DNA from: Enterococcus haemoperoxidus ATCC BAA-382 | Lineage (GTDB): Bacteria > Bacillota > Bacilli > Lactobacillales > Enterococcaceae | Length of the DNA: 64,000 nt | Assembly: GCF_000407165.1 (NCBI RefSeq) | Contig: NZ_KE136479.1 | Location: forward strand, 2,243,464-2,307,463 | Direction of reading: 5' to 3' | In this document: positions 53,831 to 61,819 of the stretch, piece after piece | How positions within the stretch are numbered: the stretch's first letter is position 1 | How the letters are laid out: each line of letters opens with the position of its first letter | Translations under genes and position numbers: made by a program | Notes under the pieces: generated by a model | Told to the model about the DNA's origin: nothing | Database searches by the model: none | Seen by the model: the letters and a program-made list of their open reading frames with translations, nothing else

Positions 53831-56329
53831 TTATTTGGCACCGACAGAAACAATAATTCTACCGCTCGCTGCTGTCTCAGTACCAAGTGTTGCCGCTGTA
53901 TTAAAGGTAATCGACGTACCCGCCATTAACTGACGACTAGAAATATCTAGTGAAAAAGTACCATCTGCATTAACTGGTGCTTCTTCATAAACATTTCCTG
54001 GGAATCTCACTCTAACTTTAAATTGAGTTCCTTCTGGAGGATTTGTGATTTTAACTGATCCTTTGATTAGCCCATCGCCAACAAAGATTGGCGCTACAAC
54101 TGGTGTAGGGACTACATAACCTTCTAAAGACGGAACCTTGCCAACTGCAAAAACCACACTGTCACTTTCTTTCCCTTTCAACGATTGAGCATGTTCTGCA
54201 ATGGTTACTAATCTTAGTGGATCACCTTCTTTTAAATTTTTATCCGCTACAGGAATCGTAAAAGTGCCATCATTTCCAATCGCTACTTTTCTCACAGACC
54301 CATCAGGAAATTGAACTTGCATAAATAATTTAGCTTCTGTTGGAACGTTCGTTAACGTAATTGAACCTGTGATAAACTTGCTTCCTTCATTTACAGTTTT
54401 AAACTGTGGTTTTGGAACCTGATAGTTCTTTAACGGATCGACAATCACTTGTTTGACTTCCGGCTCACTGACATTGGTTCGCGTACCATCACTCGCCTCA
54501 ACTATTACTTTCAGTATGTCGTTTCCTTGAGGTTGATATTTACCAAATGGAACCGTAAAACTACCATCTTCATTGATTGAACCAGTTAAATTCGTGCCAT
54601 CAGGTAATGTCACTTTAGCGATAAAAGTGACACCTTTTGGAACCGGCTGAGTTACATCAACACTACCACTAAGACTAGATGAACCTTCTAAAACATCACT
54701 AATCACTGGTTTTGTAACCACATAGTGTAAAAATGGATCTGCTAAGACCAGTTTGATTTCCGGTTCACTGACTTTGATCTGTTTTCCATTACTTGCTTCG
54801 ACTACCACTTTTAATTGATCATTGCTTTGTGGTTCATAGTTACCAAATGGAATCGTAAAATCACCATTTTCATCAACGAAACTTGTCAGGCTTGTTCCAT
54901 CAGGTAACTCAACTTTTGCTTTAAATATCACGCCATCTGGTGCTGGCTGAACGATTGCTACATTTCCAGTAAGGCTTGCTCCGCCTTCTATAACGTCTCC
55001 AACAACTGGTTTTGCGATCGTGTATTGAACAAATGGATCTGCTATTACTTGTTTGAATGTCGGATCACTGACTTTCGTGTACTTATCTACACTGGCTTCG
55101 ATCACTATTTTTAGCTGGTCATTCCCTTGAGGCTTGTAGTCACCAAACGGAATCGAAAAAGTGCCATCTTCATTGACTGTTTCAGCTAAAGTTTTCCCAT
55201 TAGGCAATTCGACTTTCGCTTTAAATGTCACACCTTCTGGCACTGGCTGTGTAACCACTACGCTTCCATTAAGACTCGTCACACCTTCTAAAATGTCTTC
55301 AACAACTGGTTTTGCAACTGAATAATTGACTAATGGATCTTCTTCTATTTTATCGAAATAGAGATTGATTGCATCCCCATTTGCATGAATCGTATTCAGT
55401 AATTCTAAATCAATAACAGGTTTATTGACCGCCATCGCAGTCACTTTTGCTTTTTCAGCAGTTATATCAGAAACTTTAGTGGAAAAATTAAAATCAACAT
55501 CACCAAGTACATTGGCTTGCAACGCTTGTGTTAACACATCAGATGTTCCATTGGCAATTTTTCCTACTAGATCAAGCAAACCATTAACAGCTGGTTTCAA
55601 TAGATCAAGAACAGGATTCAATATAGCAAGAAGTCCGGTAAATTTTAATCCAGCAACTGCTTCTTTCAGCGGATCGAACAACTTTGCGTAGGTCGTACGA
55701 ACATATTGTCCTAATCCGTCCGTAAAATCGACCATCACATATTTACCATCTGGTGATAATTTGCCTTCAACTGTTGCTTGATAGCTACCTAAATCTTGAA
55801 GCGAGTTAAGCCCTTCAAAAGCCTTTTCCAACGAATCTAGTTGTAATCCTAATGGTTTCGCCAACCCAAGGAGTCTTGTTACAAGTCCCCCTACTTTTAA
55901 GACCAAATCTTTGACCACTGGAACATCTCCTGGCACGATTGGAAGTAACTTAGCGCTGGCATTAATCAAAATCGGTCCATCGATTTTCCCTCGTAATTCA
56001 TCTGGAATCGCAAAAACAATAACTTTTGGTGACACTAAACCAACATCTGCAACCGCGGTTCCTTTAAATGAAAGATCTAAATCATATGTAGAATCTGCAT
56101 TTTTTTCCAACTTGACGCCATCATTGATAACGGTTCCATTATTGGAAGATAACTGTGTTCCTTTTAAAATACTGACATCTGCTAAATCCGCAGCATTTAC
56201 TGATTCAGTAGCATCCGCTTCATACTGACGATTGTCCCCAAAAAATAGTAGCGAATTTGGAATAACTGCAGCTGATAATAAGACTGTAGTTCCCACTAAC
56301 GTAATGATAGAACGATAATTCTTTTTCAT
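53831..56329 (-). CDS. Large secreted repeat protein of the WxL cluster
   Basis: 832 residues. A signal peptide (residues about 6-40) is followed by a unique region of about 290 residues. Five Ig-like repeats of about 100 residues then begin near 330, 430, 530, 630 and 735. The first four open DP-x4-Y and the first three have EGxxSLxGxVxxxQPxPxGVxFxAKVxLPxG. There is no LPXTG, WxL or C-terminal helix, so it is presumably held at the surface through partner proteins. AAAGGAGG precedes the ATG. First gene of the leftward WxL cluster. Confidence 0.85.
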   Translation of the reverse strand: MKKNYRSIITLVGTTVLLSAAVIPNSLLFFGDNRQYEADATESVNAADLADVSILKGTQLSSNNGTVINDGVKLEKNADSTYDLDLSFKGTAVADVGLVSPKVIVFAIPDELRGKIDGPILINASAKLLPIVPGDVPVVKDLVLKVGGLVTRLLGLAKPLGLQLDSLEKAFEGLNSLQDLGSYQATVEGKLSPDGKYVMVDFTDGLGQYVRTTYAKLFDPLKEAVAGLKFTGLLAILNPVLDLLKPAVNGLLDLVGKIANGTSDVLTQALQANVLGDVDFNFSTKVSDITAEKAKVTAMAVNKPVIDLELLNTIHANGDAINLYFDKIEEDPLVNYSVAKPVVEDILEGVTSLNGSVVVTQPVPEGVTFKAKVELPNGKTLAETVNEDGTFSIPFGDYKPQGNDQLKIVIEASVDKYTKVSDPTFKQVIADPFVQYTIAKPVVGDVIEGGASLTGNVAIVQPAPDGVIFKAKVELPDGTSLTSFVDENGDFTIPFGNYEPQSNDQLKVVVEASNGKQIKVSEPEIKLVLADPFLHYVVTKPVISDVLEGSSSLSGSVDVTQPVPKGVTFIAKVTLPDGTNLTGSINEDGSFTVPFGKYQPQGNDILKVIVEASDGTRTNVSEPEVKQVIVDPLKNYQVPKPQFKTVNEGSKFITGSITLTNVPTEAKLFMQVQFPDGSVRKVAIGNDGTFTIPVADKNLKEGDPLRLVTIAEHAQSLKGKESDSVVFAVGKVPSLEGYVVPTPVVAPIFVGDGLIKGSVKITNPPEGTQFKVRVRFPGNVYEEAPVNADGTFSLDISSRQLMAGTSITFNTAATLGTETAASGRIIVSVGAK

Positions 56330-56790
56330 GATTGCCTCCTTTTGCTTCTAGGTTAACTCAGGTAAATACATCCGTAATACATGATTGCAATGTAAAGAAT
56401 ACTATCTATATAATTTTATTTCAAATAATTGGATTGTAATTTGTGTTGAAAAATATATTTAAATGGTTAAAATTACACGACGTTTTTATTCATTAAAAAT
56501 GTTGTGTAAAAGGCTTGTTGTTTATTTCCAAAATTAAGAATTATTTTGATGATTTTCATTTGGAAATCCCAGTATTTTTTTCAGTTAGTTAAGTGAGAGA
56601 CAACAAATCCAACTTTATTTATAGACAGGTAAATCACTTTTTGAATAAATAAAATAACAATGATTTTCTAAATAAAAATTTCATTATTTTAAATTATATA
56701 TTGGAAAATAAAATGCCCTACTTAGCTTGTATACCCGTTCTTATGATAGAATAAGGCTATAGTAGCTTACTAAAAAATGGAGGGCACATT
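56330..56790. other. AT-rich divergent intergenic region
   Basis: 460 bp between the leftward WxL cluster and the rightward DUF924 gene. It must hold both promoters. Very AT-rich with many possible -10 elements; I see no gene, repeat or clear operator. Confidence 0.6.
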
Positions 56791-57330
56791 ATGGACTATC
56801 AAGAAATACTTGCATTCTGGTTTGAGGAATGTGAACCTAGCCAGTGGTTTAAAAAGGACTTGGCTTTTGATGATCTTATCAAGGAAAGATTTTCAATGAT
56901 CCATACCCAAGTAGCTCAAGGAGAAAAATCTATTTGGCGTAAAACCATTGAAGGACGATTGGCTGAAATTATTGTATTAGATCAATTTTCTCGAAATTTA
57001 TTTAGAGGTGATCCAGAATCTTTTGCCTATGATGGCATGGCTTTGGTTTTAACACAAGAAGCGATCGCTACAGACGACTTGGACCAATTGACATCTCAGC
57101 AACGATCCTTTCTATTTATGCCGTTAATGCATTCTGAATCTTTAATTATTCACGAAGAAGCATTAAAACGCTTTGCTGAAAAAGGCATGGAGCACAATCT
57201 TGAGTTTGAAAACAAACACCGTGATATTTTAGTTCGTTTTGGCCGTTATCCACATCGCAATACACTATTGGGTAGATGTTCAACAGAAGAAGAAATCACC
57301 TTTTTAAAAGAACCAGGCTCTTCATTTTAA
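56791..57330 (+). CDS. DUF924 family protein
   Basis: 179 residues after ATGGAGGGCAC. It begins MDYQEILAFWFEE and has RLAEIIVLDQFSRNLFRGDPESFAYD, FLFMPLMHSESLIIHEEA and FGRYPHRNTLLGR, all typical of the helical DUF924 (TPR-like) family. Function unknown. Single-gene unit. Confidence 0.92.
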   Translation: MDYQEILAFWFEECEPSQWFKKDLAFDDLIKERFSMIHTQVAQGEKSIWRKTIEGRLAEIIVLDQFSRNLFRGDPESFAYDGMALVLTQEAIATDDLDQLTSQQRSFLFMPLMHSESLIIHEEALKRFAEKGMEHNLEFENKHRDILVRFGRYPHRNTLLGRCSTEEEITFLKEPGSSF

Positions 57331-57344
57331 TAAAAATAAAAAGT

Positions 57345-57384
57345 GAGCCTGAAACAAAACTAAAAACAGTTTTGTTTCAGGCTC
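57345..57384 (+). terminator. Terminator after the DUF924 gene
   Basis: 17-bp perfect stem, GAGCCTGAAACAAAACT with its complement, 6-base loop. The arm is almost the same as the hairpin at 41948, with compensating changes at two positions. Confidence 0.85.
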
Positions 57385-57559
57385 CAAATCCGAAAAAACA
57401 GATTATAGATATTTTTCACATTTTAATCAAATTTATCCAAATCCAAACATTTAATTTTGAAGTTATTTATTTGACATCCTCCATCATTTAAATAACCAAG
57501 AACAGAATAATTCACTCTAAAAATATCATTCGTTTTATCTGAGCTTTTTTTTGATAACA

Positions 57560-58321
57560 TCATCTAAACAATTCTTTTTCAAAAAATGCTGCCACAACAT
57601 CCATCATTTCACCTTTGACTAAGTGCCCTTCACCTTCGCCTGTAATGAACTGACTATTCTCAGCATAAGACTCACCTTCGATCATTTGATAAAATTCCGC
57701 CATATCTTCATAAGGAATTTTAGGATCTTTTGTTCCATGCCAAAATAAAACCGGACGCTGCGCTAACTTTTCTGGCGCTTCTGAAAGATCATACTTAGCT
57801 ACCCAGCTAAGTAATAAAGGTAAATCACGTGGCACAAAAAAGTCCATTTCCGCTGATCGTTCCATCACTCGTTCAATATAGCGCTGTGGGGCTGGTGTTC
57901 CCATCATGCACGCTGCTGTTTTGATTTCTGGATGTTGGGTTAGTAAAGCGCATGTCGTGATACCTCCCATTGAAACACCGCCAACACCGATTTTTCCTGA
58001 ATCAATCAACTCTTGTTTCTCAAAGTGACGCACCAACTGTGTAAACTCAATAATATTATATTGAATACTCGACCAAAATGTCACTGAAGGTATCGGCGAT
58101 ATCGGGCCTGTTTTTCGTTCCCCATGATTCATTGCATCAGGTAAAATCACACGTATTCCTTTTTTCGCTAATTTCCTAGCCTGAGTCAGTGATAATTCCT
58201 TCGCCGATTGCCAGCCATGATAATAAATAACTAAGGGTAACGTGCTATTTTTATGTTTTTCTGGAACAACTTCCAAAACTGGAATTTTCTTTATATATCG
58301 ATGTCTAATACTAATTTTCAT
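57560..58321 (-). CDS. Alpha/beta hydrolase (YitV-like esterase)
   Basis: 253 residues from the ATG at 58321 after GGAGTGAGCAAC; the GTG three codons earlier is in the binding site. Oxyanion region YYHGWQSAKELS, DAMNHGER, nucleophile elbow GVGGVSMGGITTCAL, and WHGTKDPKIPYE with the acid. Similar to prolyl-oligopeptidase-type esterases of Bacilli. No signal peptide. Substrate unknown. Confidence 0.87.
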   Translation of the reverse strand: MKISIRHRYIKKIPVLEVVPEKHKNSTLPLVIYYHGWQSAKELSLTQARKLAKKGIRVILPDAMNHGERKTGPISPIPSVTFWSSIQYNIIEFTQLVRHFEKQELIDSGKIGVGGVSMGGITTCALLTQHPEIKTAACMMGTPAPQRYIERVMERSAEMDFFVPRDLPLLLSWVAKYDLSEAPEKLAQRPVLFWHGTKDPKIPYEDMAEFYQMIEGESYAENSQFITGEGEGHLVKGEMMDVVAAFFEKELFR

Positions 58322-58430
58322 GTTGCTCACTCCTAAAAGACAATTATTCTTTGTTTAAGTATACACCCTAAACAAAAATTCACTGCTGTTTTAGCCTTAG
58401 CTATTAAATAGAATAAAAAAACAAAACACG

Positions 58431-59354
58431 TTATTGTCTATTTCTTTTCAAAACTCTTCTTCTTTTTCGTCTCTTTAAAAGGACTCTTAATCGTAATAAT
58501 GTTAGCAGTATCACGATGATACCTAACATTCGACTAAAAATAACTACAACTAATTTAGGAAGATCGTTTTCATTTTTGTTGACCTGATAACTTTCTTCAA
58601 TTGCCTTCAGATCATCCGGTTTAACAGGATAACGTGTACTTCCTAGTTTTTCAATATCACTTGCATCTGCATAATTTCCTAAGCCATCACTTGCCCTAAG
58701 ATACATTTCTCCTTGGATACCTTCTCGATTTAAATCAATACTAAATAAGCCATTTTTATCCGCCGAAGTTTCCTGATAGTGGTACTCCTTATTATCTGTA
58801 TAAAAAAGTTCGATTTGATAAGTATTTTTTGATGCAGGCATTTTAATTTCACCAGATATCGTTTTATTTTCTTTATTAAAATTGATTTCTGAAAAGAAGG
58901 TTGTTGGCTTATCACTACTAACTAGATATGGAACATTTTTGTAATGATAAATAACACCATCTTCAGAAGTAAAGCATAAGTCGGTTGAATAAATCCCTAT
59001 TTTATCTGTTTGGACTGGATCGTTTTCATAGTACATATCTTTGATCTTGATCTTATCTCGATAAAAAATCGTTGCGATAAACCCACCATACTCATTCGTT
59101 GGACCATTCAATACAAAACTTGCAAAACTTACATAGGGCCTATTTTTGAAGGGAAACTCCAAATAAACCTCTTCTTTTTCCTTTTTAATACTTGTTGTTT
59201 TACCATTTAAAACTTGTTTTCGAGCATAGTGACGCGACAATTCATTTGAAGCATCATAACTTGATTCAGTAGAAGACTCCCCAATATCTTCTCCATAGCA
59301 ACTCGTAGGTAAAAATAAAAACAACAAGTTAACAACCAACACCATTTTTTTCAT
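58431..59354 (-). CDS. Secreted, C-terminally anchored hypothetical protein
   Basis: 307 residues from the ATG at 59354, after GAGGAG; the frame opens 15 codons earlier. N-terminal signal peptide (MVLVVNLLFLFLPTSCYG; TSCYG could be a lipobox-like cleavage site). Extracellular beta-rich body, then a C-terminal helix (LVVVIFSRMLGIIVILLTLL) and a highly basic tail RVLLKRRKRRRVLKRNRQ. Not recognised. It borders the rpmG island. Confidence 0.7.
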   Translation of the reverse strand: MKKMVLVVNLLFLFLPTSCYGEDIGESSTESSYDASNELSRHYARKQVLNGKTTSIKKEKEEVYLEFPFKNRPYVSFASFVLNGPTNEYGGFIATIFYRDKIKIKDMYYENDPVQTDKIGIYSTDLCFTSEDGVIYHYKNVPYLVSSDKPTTFFSEINFNKENKTISGEIKMPASKNTYQIELFYTDNKEYHYQETSADKNGLFSIDLNREGIQGEMYLRASDGLGNYADASDIEKLGSTRYPVKPDDLKAIEESYQVNKNENDLPKLVVVIFSRMLGIIVILLTLLRLRVLLKRRKRRRVLKRNRQ

Positions 59355-59541
59355 AAAAAACTCCTCTAACAACTTCATAACATAAATGACATATTGCACA
59401 CGTCATTTAGAGATTTTTAAATTATTCTTAACTATTAGCTATTAAATAAATCAGTTATCTTTTATAAAGTATAAAGAATACAAGTTAAAAAGAAAAGTTT
59501 TTTTTATATTCCGGATTGATTTTACTATAAAAGTAACAAAA

Positions 59542-59578
59542 AAACTCTGAATCCATGTATGAACTGGGCTCAGAGTTT
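59542..59578 (-). terminator. Terminator at the left edge of the rpmG island
   Basis: AAACTCTGA and TCAGAGTTT pair, T run on the minus strand. It may be the original rpmG terminator, now cut off from rpmG by the island. Confidence 0.7.
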
Positions 59579-59589
59579 CGAGTTAAAAC

Positions 59590-59609
59590 CTTATTTTGTT
59601 TCACGGTGT
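59590..59609. repeat. Left attachment-site copy (displaced rpmG 3' end)
   Basis: CTTATTTTGTTTCACGGTGT. On the minus strand the flanking frame encodes ...LNTEHRETK-stop, ending like L33. 59610-59824 otherwise holds no gene. Confidence 0.8.
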
Positions 59610-59824
59610 TCTGTGTTTAGCGAACCACCACGCAACATAAAGCACCAAATAGAAAAGTTTCTTCCATTATATGGTATTTTTGAACCATTAAAAAGCACTA
59701 TAAAAAATATTTCCGTATTCAAAATCGGATTCAACAAAAAACTCAATTACCACGGGCAAGTTACATTTTTACAAAAAAACTAGCGAAAACAAATAAATGT
59801 TTCACTAGTTCTGAATACTACATA

Positions 59825-60169
59825 TTATTCATTCTCAAGTTCGGGATTCTGCTGTGTTGATAAACCAATATCTAAAATATCCGCCAACTCACCAGAACTC
59901 AAAAACCTTCCTCGGCTAATTATTTCATCGTTTAAAAGCACTAAAGGAAAAACACTCACATCATTTTCATCATAATACTTCTGAACTTTTCTATTATTCA
60001 CTAACGATTTCTTATCTTCATCAAGGAAAATAATATGTGTTTCTAAACTTTCACCTTTTATTAAAAAATAGTTTTCTTTAAAGACATTGTTATTTATGCT
60101 TTCAAAAATTTCAAAATCAATATTACTACTAAAATTTTCACTTAGAATAAAACATTCTAATTTTATCAT
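59825..60169 (-). CDS. ArsD-like thioredoxin-fold protein
   Basis: 114 residues from the ATG at 60169, which overlaps the stop of the preceding gene as ATGA. The C-terminal half, VSVFPLVLLNDEIISRGRFLSSGELADILDI, matches the layout of ArsD metallochaperones. The N-terminus (KLECFILSEN) lacks the CC pair that binds arsenic. It is therefore an ArsD-fold protein of other function, probably tied to the secreted protein encoded just upstream. No ars genes are nearby. Confidence 0.65.
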   Translation of the reverse strand: MIKLECFILSENFSSNIDFEIFESINNNVFKENYFLIKGESLETHIIFLDEDKKSLVNNRKVQKYYDENDVSVFPLVLLNDEIISRGRFLSSGELADILDIGLSTQQNPELENE

Positions 60170-60711
60170 TTTCCTATTGTCATCCCACCAGCAGAACAAG
60201 ACGTTGAACCAGAACCCCATGTAGTAGTATATTGTGCTTGCAATCTATACCCCTGATACCCTCTTTTTCCTGAATAGAAAGAATAAATCCCACCAGAATA
60301 ACCATAAGTTCCCTTATATGGAGTAACATTTGAAGTAAAAGATTTCACTGATCCAACATTAAGCTTCATGTTAATCTTTGTAAATGGTGCTTGTGTGGCA
60401 GTAATTATATACGACGTATACCCCGTTGTATTATCAACTTTCTTTGTACCAGCAGTTAAAGTTATAACGTTCACTGCCCGAGCTTGAACACCGTTCGATT
60501 TCGGCGGAGTTTGAATGATCGTTTCCGTATAATATTCATCATTTTCACTAAAACCCTCCGACTCAAAATGTTCGATAGCTTCATCTGATAAAGAATTCAA
60601 ATCAACAGACTGTACAGACGACAACGGCGCAACCTCATCAGCATTCACCACAGTAGAACCCACAAATAACAACCCTAAACTCAATGCAACGAAAAGAACA
60701 TATTTTTTCAT
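60166..60711 (-). CDS. Secreted hypothetical protein of the rpmG island
   Basis: 181 residues after AGGAGGCG. Clear signal peptide MKKYVLFVALSLGLLFVGSTVVNA-DE. A pro-like acidic stretch, about 30-75, precedes a Gly/Tyr/Thr/Ser-rich beta domain (PYKGTYGYSGGIYSFYSGKRGYQGYR) and a single late cysteine (STSCSAGG). No wall anchor. Not recognised; a bacteriocin-like or surface role is possible but unsupported. Translation couples to the ArsD-like gene. Confidence 0.7.
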   Translation of the reverse strand: MKKYVLFVALSLGLLFVGSTVVNADEVAPLSSVQSVDLNSLSDEAIEHFESEGFSENDEYYTETIIQTPPKSNGVQARAVNVITLTAGTKKVDNTTGYTSYIITATQAPFTKINMKLNVGSVKSFTSNVTPYKGTYGYSGGIYSFYSGKRGYQGYRLQAQYTTTWGSGSTSCSAGGMTIGK

Positions 60712-60815
60712 ATAATTCGCCTCCTAATATTTTGTTAATCATATTATAATTTAAAACTCATTAAATGTAAATATTTCAATACAAATAAATATATTATTTT
60801 TATTTTTAGATCATT

Positions 60816-60998
60816 TTATTTATCACCCTTTAAAATTAACATATCACCTTTTATGTTTATACCTTCTAAACTTTGAGAACGTCCATCTTCATATCTAAAA
60901 TCCCTCATTGCATCCACTTTATATTCCTGAACAGATACACGCACTTCAATATCATCATCTAATGACGATAACAAATTTCTTAGTTGTTCTAGTTTCAT
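60816..60998 (-). CDS. Small hypothetical protein
   Basis: 60 residues after AAGGAGAATGTA, a good binding site. MKLEQLRNLLSSLDDDIEVRVSVQEY, then a short beta-rich end (GINIKGDMLILKGDK). Acidic, soluble. Similar short proteins occur in integrative elements; no function known. Leftward, in the rpmG island, divergent from the integrase relic. Confidence 0.6.
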   Translation of the reverse strand: MKLEQLRNLLSSLDDDIEVRVSVQEYKVDAMRDFRYEDGRSQSLEGINIKGDMLILKGDK

Positions 60999-61022
60999 TA
61001 CATTCTCCTTATTTTAAAAATT

Positions 61023-61436
61023 TATTACATCTCTACCACTAAAACTGAAAAATCAAATCGTACTATCACAATAGACGAAAAAACCATTTTTACCTTAAAA
61101 AAATGGCGCTTAAAACAGCGTGAACTACTCCTAGCAAACGGCGTAACATAAACAAATTTCATTTTTACTGACATTAACGGAAAAATGATTTATCGTACCG
61201 ATATATACCAGCGTTCAAAAAGGTTAGCTGAAAAAGCCAATTTACCTAATATAGGTTGTCACGGATTTCGTCATACTCATGCTACCTTATTATTTGAAGC
61301 CAAAGTAACTGCTAAAGAAATACAAGAAAGATTGGGACATTCTGAAATATCCATGACATTAGATATTTACACACACATCACAAAAGAAGTAGAAAAAGAA
61401 ACTGTAAAAAAACTTACCAATCACATATCATTCTAG
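61023..61436 (+). pseudogene. Tyrosine integrase, C-terminal remnant with an in-frame stop
   Basis: One frame runs from about 61023 with TTKTEKSNRTITIDEKTI, through a TAA at 61149-61151, to a normal end at 61436. Catalytic-domain motifs remain: CHGFRHTHATLLF (HxxR), RLGHSEISMTLDIYTH (His and active-site Tyr). The N-terminal and core DNA-binding part is missing. From the ATG at 61185, 83 residues could still be made, but not an active recombinase. It points at rpmG, as integrases usually do relative to their attachment site. Confidence 0.85.
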
Positions 61437-61494
61437 TTTTTTTCTTAAACGTATTCAATTTAGGATTCAAATTTCAGCAAACTAAATAAAAAGA

Positions 61495-61527
61495 AGCTAG
61501 AATCCTTATGCAACAAGGATTCTAGCT
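61495..61527 (-). terminator. Terminator after rpmG
   Basis: 13-bp perfect stem AGCTAGAATCCTT with AAGGATTCTAGCT, 7-base loop, T-rich on the minus strand. It lies inside the island and may have replaced the original terminator. Confidence 0.85.
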
Positions 61528-61540
61528 CATTATTAAAATT

Positions 61541-61560
61541 CTTATTTTGTTTCACGGTGT
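61541..61560. repeat. Right attachment-site copy within the rpmG 3' end
   Basis: CTTATTTTGTTTCACGGTGT, identical to 59590-59609; includes the rpmG stop codon. Confidence 0.85.
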
Positions 61561-61691
61561 AAAGTAACTTTTCTTTCACGTGGACAATATTTTTGTTTTT
61601 CCAAACGATCAGGATTGTTACGTTTATTTTTGCTTGTTAGGTAGTTACGTTCTTTACAAGAAGTACATTCTAAAGTAATGTTTACGCGCAT
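61542..61691 (-). CDS. rpmG: 50S ribosomal protein L33
   Basis: 49 residues: [21 protein letters not shown], ending [14 protein letters not shown]. The first zinc pair CTSC is present; the second has only one cysteine (KYCPRE), so zinc binding is partial or lost, as in some paralogs. GGAGGG lies upstream. Its 3' end is the integration site of the adjacent island and is kept intact. Confidence 0.95.
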   Translation of the reverse strand: MRVNITLECTSCKERNYLTSKNKRNNPDRLEKQKYCPRERKVTLHRETK

Positions 61692-61789
61692 GTGTTTTCC
61701 CTCCTATATCTAATTTCGTATTCCTAAGATATTTCTTAGCCTCAAATATCATATCATGTTTATTCAAGAATTTCTACCCTTTTGACGAA

Positions 61790-61817
61790 ATTTGTAAAGG
61801 AAAACTACTTTACAAAT
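61790..61817. terminator. Terminator after the PBP gene
   Basis: ATTTGTAAAG and CTTTACAAAT form a perfect 10-bp stem around an 8-base loop next to the PBP stop codon. Confidence 0.65.
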
Positions 61818-61819
61818 TT

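Larger units (their letters stand above)
59590..61560. mobile_element. Integrated element remnant at the rpmG 3' end
   Basis: A 1.97-kb segment bounded by identical 20-bp direct repeats that are the last codons of rpmG (59590-59609 and 61541-61560). It contains a secreted-protein gene, an overlapping ArsD-like gene, a 60-residue hypothetical gene and a truncated tyrosine integrase beside the intact rpmG. This is the standard picture of site-specific integration into rpmG followed by deletion. rpmG is a known integration site for ICEs in Lactobacillales. Confidence 0.8.

Noticed and set aside
59825-60169. Arsenic metallochaperone ArsD
   Set aside because: The fold-like C-terminal half matches, but the arsenic-binding cysteine pair and all other ars genes are absent.
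61185-61436. Intact 83-residue integrase gene
   Set aside because: The same frame continues upstream through an in-frame TAA with clear integrase sequence, so this is the end of a truncated pseudogene.
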